Assembly: GCA_002352705.1 (NCBI GenBank)
Contig: DEIW01000125.1
Location: 241 to 6,578 of the forward strand
DNA length: 6,338 bases
Source: Bacteroidales bacterium UBA2764
GTDB lineage: Bacteria; Bacteroidota; Bacteroidia; Bacteroidales; Paludibacteraceae
Reading direction: 5' to 3'
Part shown: positions 1 through 5,554 of the stretch, in pieces
Position numbering within the stretch: the first letter of the stretch is position 1
Layout: every line of letters starts with the position of its first letter
The notes under the pieces: generated by a model
The model's input: only the letters and a program-made list of their open reading frames with translations
The model's database searches: none
Told to the model about the DNA's origin: nothing
Position numbers and translations under genes: made by a program

Positions 1-443
1 ATGACAAAGCCCTCCAAGGTGACGACGCAGAGTGCATCGGTTTTGAGGCTATCGCTGACGAGTACAGCTTCTATCAGCAGGGTAAGCTCGCCGCGCTCTA
101 TGCCGGTATCTGCTATTTCGAGAAAGGCGAGTACGAGGAGGCTGCGAAATACCTCGGTAAGTTCGATGCCGACGACCTCAATATCGATCCGGCTGCCAGT
201 CAGCTTCTCGGTGACGCCTATGTCGAACTCGGCGAGTACGCTAAAGCTGCCAAAGCTTTCAACGCTGCCGCTGCTTCCGGTAATGAGATTATCGCTCCGA
301 TGAGCCTCAAGAAAGCCGGTATCGTTTATCTCCACGAGGGAGAGAAAGCCAAGGCTCTCAAGGCTTTCAAAACGATCAAGGAGAACTATCCTTCTTCCGC
401 AGAAGCACAGGACATCGACAAATACATCGCCGTAGCCGAATAA
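1..443 (+). CDS. Tetratricopeptide-repeat protein, C-terminal part (5' end outside window)
   Basis: The open frame runs from the window edge (first full codon at position 3) to TAA at 441-443, giving 146 residues. I see at least three TPR-like helix pairs with the small/aromatic pattern of the family: about residues 29-54 (LAALYAGICYFEKGEYEEAA), 64-91 (QLLGDAYVELGEYAKAAKAF) and 101-130 (KKAGIVYLHEGEKAKALKAF). The chain ends in a short acidic/alanine helix. TPR arrays are protein-interaction scaffolds, so no reaction can be assigned. Related Bacteroides genomes, as I recall, carry a YfgM-like TPR gene next to ribH, which would suggest a membrane-anchored periplasmic protein. The N-terminus that would show an anchor is not in the window. 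The stop codon overlaps the edge of the palindrome that follows. The frame-1 ORF over 1-303 is a shadow of this gene. Confidence 0.88.
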   Translation, partial: DKALQGDDAECIGFEAIADEYSFYQQGKLAALYAGICYFEKGEYEEAAKYLGKFDADDLNIDPAASQLLGDAYVELGEYAKAAKAFNAAAASGNEIIAPMSLKKAGIVYLHEGEKAKALKAFKTIKENYPSSAEAQDIDKYIAVAE

Positions 444-446
444 TTA

Positions 447-474
447 ACAATGTACAATTCACAATTTACAAAGG
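447..474 (-). repeat. 7-nt repeat run, inverted orientation (left arm)
   Basis: Four consecutive 7-nt units read ACAATGT, ACAATTC, ACAATTT and ACAAAGG. On the - strand they give AAATTGT-type units like those ahead of manA. They form the left arm of the palindrome in this gap and begin 4 bases after the TPR stop codon. Confidence 0.55.
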
Positions 475-518
475 GCGTATGGGGTTTGGTACAAGGTTTT
501 AAAATCCGTACGGACGTA

Positions 519-526
519 TAAGTTTG
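519..526 (+). promoter_or_regulatory. Candidate Bacteroidetes -7 box for the ribH operon
   Basis: TAAGTTTG matches the TAnnTTTG -7 consensus known for the Bacteroidetes primary sigma factor. The expected upstream TTTG (-33) is only partly met, by a T run at 497-500 about 18 bases upstream. A better TTTG at 485-488 is too far away. Transcription would start near 530-535, leaving a leader of about 50 bases before ribH. The box lies inside the palindrome, on its right side, and the mirror position on the left side does not give the same box on the - strand, so it points toward ribH only. Confidence 0.4.
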
Positions 527-547
527 TACCTAAGCCACCGCGGCACT

Positions 548-577
548 TTGTTAATTGTTAATCGACAATTGTAAATA
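548..577 (+). repeat. 7-nt repeat leader before ribH
   Basis: Units TTGTTAA, TTGTTAA, TCGACAA and TTGTAAA follow one another with exact 7-base spacing and end in GTAAATA at 571-577, three bases before the ribH ATG. No Shine-Dalgarno purine run is present. An A/T-rich, unstructured leader is the usual translation-initiation context in this phylum, so the run may serve as the ribosome entry region. The same GTAAATA ending recurs before the 3506 gene and before manA. Confidence 0.55.
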
Positions 578-580
578 CCT

Positions 581-1057
581 ATGACTACTGATTTGTCTAA
601 ATACGACGCATCACAACTGCCTAGCGCTGAGGTCCTCGGACGTCAGCGCTATGCTATTGTAGTGGCGGACTGGAACAGCGAGATAACGTATCCCATGACG
701 CAGGGGGCTGTTGAAACCTTTATCAAACACGGCGTGCCGGAAGACAGTATCGATGTCCTTCATGTCCCCGGCGCTGTCGAACTCACTTTCGGCGCCGCAC
801 GCCTCATGAGGGAGGAACGTGTCGATGCCGTGGTTGTGATCGGGTGTGTCATTCAGGGAGACACTCCTCATTTTGATTATGTATGCCAGTCGGTTACACA
901 AGGAGTAGCGGCACTCAATGCACAAGGCAAAGTGCCGGTCATCTTCTCCGTACTGACGGTCCTGAACAAGCAGCAGGCGATTGACCGCTCCGGCGGCAAG
1001 TTAGGCAACAAAGGTGTCGAAGGTGCCTATACCGCCATCCGCATGGCTAATATCTAA
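581..1057 (+). CDS. ribH: 6,7-dimethyl-8-ribityllumazine synthase
   Basis: The protein (158 residues) should condense 5-amino-6-ribitylamino-uracil with 3,4-dihydroxy-2-butanone 4-phosphate to lumazine, the penultimate step of riboflavin synthesis in the cytoplasm. It shows the family signatures in order: W31-N32 at the substrate pocket, VPGAVEL (62-68), and GCVIQGDTPHFDYVC (88-102) with the catalytic histidine at H97. PVIFSVLT (119-126) follows, then DRSGGKLGNKG (135-145) with the phosphate-contacting arginine R136. The N-terminal tail before the first strand resembles Bacteroides homologues. The C-terminus stops at AIRMANI, apparently several residues shorter than Bacteroides relatives, which continue with an aromatic/lysine tail. 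It is probably the first gene of its operon, because a promoter-like box lies upstream and the next gene begins immediately after its stop. Such enzymes usually assemble as pentamers or 60-mers. Confidence 0.96.
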   Translation: MTTDLSKYDASQLPSAEVLGRQRYAIVVADWNSEITYPMTQGAVETFIKHGVPEDSIDVLHVPGAVELTFGAARLMREERVDAVVVIGCVIQGDTPHFDYVCQSVTQGVAALNAQGKVPVIFSVLTVLNKQQAIDRSGGKLGNKGVEGAYTAIRMANI

Positions 1058-2353
1058 ATGACTAAAGTATATAAATTCGGTGGAGCATCGGTGAAGAACG
1101 CAGAAGGCGTTCGGAACCTCGAGCGCATCGTGCGCATGGCACTTGATGACCAAATGTCAAATGACAAATGTCAAATGTCAAATGACAAATGTCAAATGTC
1201 AAATGGCTTGATGGTCGTCGTCTCTGCCATGGGCAAGACAACCAATGCCTTGGAACGAGTCCTTGACTTCCTCGATTCCGGAAAGGAAGAGCAAGCGCTC
1301 TCGCAATGGGTGGATATCATGGATTACCATGTAGCCATCATGAAAGAGCTCGGTCTCAAGCCCGGCGTTGACATCCGTCTGCAGGGCGAGATACCTTACG
1401 ACCCGTCGCTGCCTTATGACGAGAACTACGACCAAATTGTCTCTACCGGAGAACTCCTCTCAACCCAGATTATCGCTGTCTATCTCCTCAAACAGGGGCT
1501 TCCTGTGGAATGGTGGAACATGCCCAAGCTGCTGCGCACCGATGACACATGGCGGGAGGCGAAAGTGGACGATGCCGTCAGCCGGGAACTCATCTCCTCC
1601 GGTTGGAACCGTCCTGACAGACCGCGGATAGTCGTCGCCCAAGGTTTCATAGGCGGCACCGCGGACGGCAAACGCACTACCCTCGGACGCGAAGGCTCGG
1701 ACTACACTGCCGCGCTGATGGGCAACTATCTCAATGCCGAATCCGTGACTATTTGGAAAGACGTACCCGGTATCCTCAACGCCGATCCGCGTATCGAACC
1801 CGATACGGTCTTGATTCCCTCTCTGCGGTACCAGGACGCCGTGGAACTGGCGTATTCCGGCGCACAGGTCATTCACCCGAAGAGCATACGACCTCTCCAG
1901 AACAAACAGATACCTTTGCTCGTCAAACCCTTCGGAGACCCCGAGGCTGAGGGCTCACGCATCGCCGAGGACGGAGTGGGACCTATTGACGTTCCTGTAT
2001 ATATATGGCGGAAGAATCAAATCCTTATTACTATGCGCGCGAAGGATTTCTCCTTTGTGCTTGAAGAGAGTCTCAGTGAGATATTCGATATCATCCACCG
2101 CCACCGCCTGAAAGTGTCACTTATACAGTCATCTGCCGTTACGATCTCCGTCTGTGTGGACAACAGCCGCTTTGTAGCGGACGCTATTGACGCACTCAGT
2201 GCACATTTTAATGTCTCTTATAACGACCATCTCTCGCTGCTCACCATCCGCGGCACTACACCTGAGATACTTGAACACGCGAAAGACGGCAGAACGATAA
2301 TGTTGAGCCAGACTACCCGGCGGACGGCACGTCTGGTGGTTAAAGAAAAATGA
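1058..2353 (+). CDS. lysC: Aspartate kinase (aspartokinase), with repeat-derived insertion
   Basis: The enzyme phosphorylates L-aspartate to 4-phospho-L-aspartate, the first step toward lysine, threonine, methionine and diaminopimelate. The 431 residues contain the amino-acid-kinase fold at about 2-300: KFGGAS (6-11), VVVSAMGKTTN (53-63), STGELLST (129-136), GREGSDYTA (210-218) and WKDVPGI (233-239). ACT-type regulatory sequence follows from about 315 to the end, which suggests feedback control by an aspartate-family amino acid. No homoserine dehydrogenase domain follows, so it is monofunctional. Residues 32-50 are encoded by a 7-nt tandem array and spell two QMSNDKC units plus QMSN. They lie in the loop between the first helix and the second strand, where relatives have only a few residues. 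All catalytic motifs remain intact, so the enzyme is probably active. ATG directly abuts the ribH stop (TAAATG), implying translational coupling. The symbol lysC is by function; allosteric class is not determined. Confidence 0.94.
   Translation: MTKVYKFGGASVKNAEGVRNLERIVRMALDDQMSNDKCQMSNDKCQMSNGLMVVVSAMGKTTNALERVLDFLDSGKEEQALSQWVDIMDYHVAIMKELGLKPGVDIRLQGEIPYDPSLPYDENYDQIVSTGELLSTQIIAVYLLKQGLPVEWWNMPKLLRTDDTWREAKVDDAVSRELISSGWNRPDRPRIVVAQGFIGGTADGKRTTLGREGSDYTAALMGNYLNAESVTIWKDVPGILNADPRIEPDTVLIPSLRYQDAVELAYSGAQVIHPKSIRPLQNKQIPLLVKPFGDPEAEGSRIAEDGVGPIDVPVYIWRKNQILITMRAKDFSFVLEESLSEIFDIIHRHRLKVSLIQSSAVTISVCVDNSRFVADAIDALSAHFNVSYNDHLSLLTIRGTTPEILEHAKDGRTIMLSQTTRRTARLVVKEK
1151..1206 (+). repeat. 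Eight-copy 7-nt tandem array inside the aspartokinase gene
   Basis: Eight consecutive units CAAATGN fill 56 bases without interruption. Only the last base varies: T, A, T, T, A, T, T, G. This produces a higher-order 21-bp period, with 1151-1171 and 1172-1192 identical. Because 21 is a multiple of three, the frame stays open and encodes QMSNDKC repeats. A change of one or two units would instead lead to TGA at 1209-1211 or at 1264-1266, depending on the shift. The unit resembles the AAAT-centred 7-mers in the three intergenic gaps. Confidence 0.95.
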
Positions 2354-2354
2354 C

Positions 2355-3464
2355 ATGATGGAGTACCTGTATCAGTATTTTACCAAAGACTATTGGTGCG
2401 AACTATGGCGTAATCTATGCCATGCTGTACGGACGCTGAAATTCTGGCGCGAGTTGTTAATCATGACGCTTGGTATGAGTCTCGGTGCCGCCGCGGTATA
2501 CTATTTCCTGATGCCGAGTCATCTGATAGTAGGCTCTATCTCCGGTCTCTCCATCGTACTCAATACCCTTATCGGCGGTACCGCGGACACTTTCTCGTAC
2601 TGGGTGATGAGTATCAATGCTTTCCTCCTTTTACTCGCTTTCATACTGATAGGCAATGAGTTCGGCGCTAAGACGGTCTATACCGCTATGATACTCGGCC
2701 CGCTGACCCAGGTATGGGATCGTATCTATCCCTATACCAATCTGACCCATAAGGTCATCGATGCGCCGGAGGTGATGGCGCAGCTGCAAGCCGGGCAGAC
2801 TGTTCTGGACCCAAACGGCAACCCCTATATTCTCAACCGCGCGGGCGAAGTAATGGAACGCGTGCGCGATAGCGTCATGAGCGGGGGACTGGGTATGGAA
2901 GACGTGTGGTTTGACCTCATTTGTTTCGTGTTGTTACTCAGCGCCTGTCAAGCCGTGCTCTTCCGTATCAACGCATCCACCGGAGGACTGGACATCTTGG
3001 GCAAGATAGTCAATAAATATCTCCATTTCGATATAGGTTCATCGGTTGCCATAGGAGGAATCATCATCTGCTGTACGGCGTTCCTCATCAATGACTTCCG
3101 GATGGTGGTGATTGGTATTATCGGGACATGGATTAACGGCTTGGCGATTGATTATTTCACGGCGTCCCTCAACAAACGCAAACGTGTCTGTATCGTCTCC
3201 GCGGAGCCCGAGCGGGTACGCAAATATATCGTCGAGGACCTGGTACGCGGATGCTCTCTGTACAAGGTGCAGGGAGGATACAGCGGCGAGGAACATGTGG
3301 AGATTCAGACTATACTGACCCAGGAAGAGTTCTCATCCGTCATGGCATTTATACGCAACAATAATATCAAAGCTTTTATCACTGCTGGCAACTGCTCCGA
3401 GGTTTATGGATTATGGATCCGGCATAAGAAGATAGACGGCAAAGTACAAGCCGTAAACGAATAG
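2355..3464 (+). CDS. YitT family membrane protein with DUF2179 domain
   Basis: This is a 369-residue inner-membrane protein of unknown substrate. Hydrophobic segments lie at about 34-53, 56-75, 82-100, 107-120, 187-203, 228-246 and 250-268. The STGGLDIL motif (208-215), typical of the YitT membrane domain, follows the fifth segment. A C-terminal cytoplasmic DUF2179-like domain covers about 277-360, with YSGEEHVEIQTIL (309-321) and an AFI...EVYG pattern near the end. It is longer than the roughly 280-290 residues usual for YitT proteins, because of an N-terminal extension of about 30 residues and a polar loop at about 127-186. Start: ATG at 2355 or the adjacent ATG at 2358; either lies within 5 bases of the lysC stop, so coupling is likely. 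Some relatives are annotated as transporters, but nothing here supports a specific cargo. Confidence 0.88.
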   Translation: MMEYLYQYFTKDYWCELWRNLCHAVRTLKFWRELLIMTLGMSLGAAAVYYFLMPSHLIVGSISGLSIVLNTLIGGTADTFSYWVMSINAFLLLLAFILIGNEFGAKTVYTAMILGPLTQVWDRIYPYTNLTHKVIDAPEVMAQLQAGQTVLDPNGNPYILNRAGEVMERVRDSVMSGGLGMEDVWFDLICFVLLLSACQAVLFRINASTGGLDILGKIVNKYLHFDIGSSVAIGGIIICCTAFLINDFRMVVIGIIGTWINGLAIDYFTASLNKRKRVCIVSAEPERVRKYIVEDLVRGCSLYKVQGGYSGEEHVEIQTILTQEEFSSVMAFIRNNNIKAFITAGNCSEVYGLWIRHKKIDGKVQAVNE

Positions 3465-3505
3465 TAAACTACCAAATGGTAAATATCAAATTGTAAATAT
3501 ACATT
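3465..3505 (+). repeat. 7-nt repeat leader before the nucleotidyltransferase gene
   Basis: The whole 41-base gap can be read as 7-nt units: TAAACTA, CCAAATG, GTAAATA, TCAAATT, GTAAATA, followed by TACATT and the ATG. It begins at the base right after the yitT stop. GTAAATA at 3493-3499 sits 6 bases before the start codon, as in the ribH and manA leaders. No Shine-Dalgarno sequence and no TAnnTTTG box are visible, so whether this gene has its own promoter is open. Confidence 0.6.
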
Positions 3506-4405
3506 ATGAAACCAACTTTATTCATCTTGGCTGCCGGAATGGGCAGCCGTTACGGAGGACTCAAACAGTTAGACGGTCTGGGTCCTAACGGCGAAACAAT
3601 TATGGACTATAGTGTCTTTGACGCTCTGCGTGCCGGATTTGGGAAGATTGTATTCGTTATCCGTAAAGATTTCGAAGCGGACTTCCGTGAGAAAGTTCTC
3701 TCCAAATACGCGAACAAAGTACAATGCGAAGTCTGTTTCCAGTCTATCGACAAAGTACCGGCAGGGTGTACCTATACGCCTGACCGCGCTAAACCATGGG
3801 GTACCAATCATGCCGTGCTGATGGGAAAAGACCTCATCCACGAACCCTTTGCGGTTATCAATGCCGATGATTTCTACGGCAAAGAGTCCTTTCAGGTTCT
3901 GGCGGACTATCTCCGCTCGGTAGAAGGAACAGAAGGGCAATACTGCATGGTAGGCTATCGTGTCTGCAACACCCTCAGCGAGAACGGTGCCGTCAGCCGC
4001 GGCGTTTGTACTACCGATGCGGACGGACATCTGACAGACGTAGTGGAACGCACGAAAATAGAGGATAAGAACGGTCAGATTGTTTTCACCGAGGATGGGG
4101 TGGATACACCGCTTGACCCCCATACGCCGGTATCCATGAATATGTGGGGCTTTACGCCTGAGTACTTCCAATACAGCGAAGAGGGCTTCCGCGCTTTCCT
4201 CGCCGAGAAAGGACAGGAACTAAAATCCGAGTTCTATATCCCGACACTCGTGAACCAACTCATCGGTGCAGGAAAAGCAACCTGTACTGTACTCGATACG
4301 CCCTCCAAGTGGTTCGGAGTAACGTATGCCGAGGATAGACCACAAGTGGTCATGAAGATTAACCAACTGATTGAGAAAGGGGAATACCCTGCTAAACTGT
4401 TTTGA
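3506..4405 (+). CDS. Sugar-phosphate nucleotidyltransferase-like protein
   Basis: The 299-residue protein has the NTP-transferase (glucose-1-phosphate thymidylyl/uridylyltransferase-like) fold. The nucleotide-binding loop LAAGMGSRYGGLKQ is at 8-21, a substrate-side motif KPWGTNHAVLMGKD at 96-109, and the metal-binding acidic stretch VINADDFYG at 117-125. The family forms nucleotide-activated sugars (NDP-sugar plus pyrophosphate) in the cytoplasm. The nucleotide and sugar cannot be told from the sequence. The usual GxGTR loop is replaced here by GMGSRYGG, a variant I associate with a generic Bacteroidota nucleotidyltransferase group rather than with RmlA or GalU. It lies 2 bases before galE, so the two are almost certainly co-transcribed and act on related sugars. 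UDP-glucose or another hexose-1-phosphate product is plausible but unproven. Confidence 0.88.
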   Translation: MKPTLFILAAGMGSRYGGLKQLDGLGPNGETIMDYSVFDALRAGFGKIVFVIRKDFEADFREKVLSKYANKVQCEVCFQSIDKVPAGCTYTPDRAKPWGTNHAVLMGKDLIHEPFAVINADDFYGKESFQVLADYLRSVEGTEGQYCMVGYRVCNTLSENGAVSRGVCTTDADGHLTDVVERTKIEDKNGQIVFTEDGVDTPLDPHTPVSMNMWGFTPEYFQYSEEGFRAFLAEKGQELKSEFYIPTLVNQLIGAGKATCTVLDTPSKWFGVTYAEDRPQVVMKINQLIEKGEYPAKLF

Positions 4406-4407
4406 AT

Positions 4408-5439
4408 ATGAGTAGAATACTTGTTACCGGCGGAACCGGATATATAGGATCACACACCACGGTTGAACTGATGCAGAAAGGCTATAAGGTGACAATCGTG
4501 GATAATCTCAGCAACTCCTCTATTGATGTGTTGGAGGGAATAGAGAAAATCGTAGGCGAGCGACCTGACTTTGCCAATGTGGACTGCGGCAATTTTATGG
4601 ATATGGATAACGTATTCAAGCAATATTCGGATATCGTAGGCGTCATTCATTTTGCAGCATCGAAAGCAGTAGGAGAGTCGGTAGAGAAGCCGCTCCTCTA
4701 TTATCGCAATAACCTGGGCAGCCTCGTTACCCTTCTGGAGGTCATGAAGCTCCATCAGGTGCAGAACCTGGTCTTCTCTTCCTCTTGTACGGTATATGGT
4801 CAGCCGGATGCCGACCACCTTCCGGTAGATGAGACGGCTCCTATCAAGAAAGCTCTCTCGCCTTACGGCAACACCAAGCAAATCAACGAAGAGATTATTT
4901 GCGACCAGGCTCACGCAGACAGGAATCTGCATGCCACTATCCTGCGTTATTTTAACCCTATCGGTGCCCATCCGTCGGCTCTGATAGGAGAACTGCCTAA
5001 CGGCGTTCCCCAAAATCTGTTGCCTTTTATCACCCAGACGGCAGCGGGTATGCGCCCCGAGCTCAAAGTCTTCGGTAATGATTATAATACGCCTGACGGG
5101 TCCTGTATCCGCGATTATATCTATGTAGTGGACCTCGCCAAGGCGCATGTCAAGGCTATCGACAGGATGCTTAACGCCAAGGATCGTGACCAGGTTGAGG
5201 TCTTCAACCTTGGTACCGGAACCGGTTTGTCCGTTCTCACGCTCATCAGTGAGTTCGAGGCGGCTACGGGTGTCAAGATCCCTTATACCATCGTCGGTCG
5301 CCGTGAAGGTGATATAGAGCAAGTATGGGCTGCGCCGAAAAAGGCGAACGAAGTGCTTGGCTGGAAAGCAGACACCCCTATTCGGGATGTCCTTGCCTCC
5401 GCATGGAAATGGGAGAAGCATATCCGTAATATCAAGTAG
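4408..5439 (+). CDS. galE: UDP-glucose 4-epimerase
   Basis: The enzyme interconverts UDP-glucose and UDP-galactose using bound NAD, linking galactose use with supply of UDP-sugars for glycans. In the 343-residue protein, the Rossmann glycine motif GGTGYIGSH is at 8-16. The NAD-ribose contact D32-N33 ends the second strand. HFAASKAVGES (81-91) follows, with FSSSCTVYG (123-131) next. The catalytic pair Y153 and K157 sits in SPYGNTK, and FNLGTGTG is in the C-terminal part. Length matches the family (about 340). I start at ATG 4408 because MSRILVTGG is the canonical N-terminus; the TTG at 4402 would overlap the upstream stop codon and add only two residues. The start lies 2 bases after the nucleotidyltransferase stop. 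Related epimerases acting on N-acetylated sugars cannot be fully excluded. Confidence 0.95.
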   Translation: MSRILVTGGTGYIGSHTTVELMQKGYKVTIVDNLSNSSIDVLEGIEKIVGERPDFANVDCGNFMDMDNVFKQYSDIVGVIHFAASKAVGESVEKPLLYYRNNLGSLVTLLEVMKLHQVQNLVFSSSCTVYGQPDADHLPVDETAPIKKALSPYGNTKQINEEIICDQAHADRNLHATILRYFNPIGAHPSALIGELPNGVPQNLLPFITQTAAGMRPELKVFGNDYNTPDGSCIRDYIYVVDLAKAHVKAIDRMLNAKDRDQVEVFNLGTGTGLSVLTLISEFEAATGVKIPYTIVGRREGDIEQVWAAPKKANEVLGWKADTPIRDVLASAWKWEKHIRNIK

Positions 5440-5440
5440 C

Positions 5441-5494
5441 AGAAAGACCGTCCGCCTCGGCGGACTCAAAGTAGAAAGATCGCTACGCTCAAAG
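5441..5494 (+). repeat. Two imperfect direct repeat units after galE
   Basis: Two units share the same start and end: AGAAAGACCG (5441-5450) and AGAAAGATCG (5473-5482) open them, and CTCAAAG closes both (5465-5471 and 5488-5494). The first unit carries a GC-rich hairpin in the middle; the second is shorter and has only CTACG there. The region ends in ACAAGAGG, which leads directly into the 7-nt repeat run before manA. It is non-coding in the galE and manA frames. Confidence 0.6.
5450..5465 (+). other. GC-rich hairpin between galE and manA
   Basis: GTCCGCCTCGGCGGAC forms a 6-bp perfect stem with a CUCG loop closed by C-G, a YNMG-type stable tetraloop in RNA. It starts 11 bases after the galE stop. 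No T run follows on the + strand, so it is not a typical intrinsic terminator; it could stabilise the 3' end of the galE message or be part of the local repeat unit. Confidence 0.6.
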
Positions 5495-5502
5495 ACAAGA
5501 GG

Positions 5503-5550
5503 TAAATTGTAAATTGAAATTGTAAATTGTAAATCGTAAATCGTAAATAC
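5503..5550 (+). repeat. 7-nt repeat run before manA
   Basis: Seven units run head to tail: TAAATTG twice, AAATTG (one base lost), TAAATTG, TAAATCG twice, and TAAATAC. The run ends 4 bases before the manA ATG, again with GTAAATA (5543-5549). The near-identity of neighbouring units points to recent duplication by slippage. It fills the position expected for the ribosome-binding leader and contains no Shine-Dalgarno sequence. Confidence 0.85.
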
Positions 5551-5554
5551 CTTT

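Larger units (their letters stand above)
442..577. repeat. 136-bp imperfect palindrome filling the TPR-ribH gap
   Basis: Bases 442-473 pair with 546-577 with no gap, 24 of 32 positions complementary, around a centre at 509.5. That centre is also the axis of the perfect 10-bp palindrome TCCGTACGGA (505-514). A third pair, GGTACAA (488-494) with TTGTACC (524-530), is concentric except for a one-base bulge, and 475-487 pairs with 532-544 at 8 of 13 positions. The arms are built from 7-nt repeat units in opposite orientations. The element starts inside the TPR stop codon and ends 3 bases before the ribH ATG. It could be a small non-autonomous palindromic element, a long RNA hairpin in the ribH leader, or a bidirectional protein site. 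The structure is seen directly; the function is unknown. Confidence 0.7.

Noticed and set aside
1..303. 100-residue frame starting at the first base of the window
   Set aside because: Serine/threonine-rich shadow; the real frame is offset by two bases and encodes TPR repeats up to 443.
444..580. FMN riboswitch ahead of ribH
   Set aside because: The conserved RFN core segments are not present; the region is explained by a palindrome instead.
1151..1206. CRISPR-like array
   Set aside because: Units of 7 bases with no spacers; it is a simple tandem repeat inside a coding frame.
3569..4171. 200-residue - strand frame opposite the nucleotidyltransferase gene
   Set aside because: Shadow of a well-supported coding region; no motif or start context of its own.
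4402..4407. TTG start for galE
   Set aside because: It overlaps the previous stop and adds only two residues; ATG 4408 gives the canonical MSRILVTGG start.
4450..5469. 339-residue open frame on the - strand opposite galE
   Set aside because: It lies fully antisense to a gene with all catalytic motifs, has no recognisable domain, and is low-complexity in the way mirrored codon bias produces.
5450..5480. Intrinsic terminator after galE
   Set aside because: The hairpin is strong, but it is followed by CAAAGTAG, not by a T run, on the + strand.
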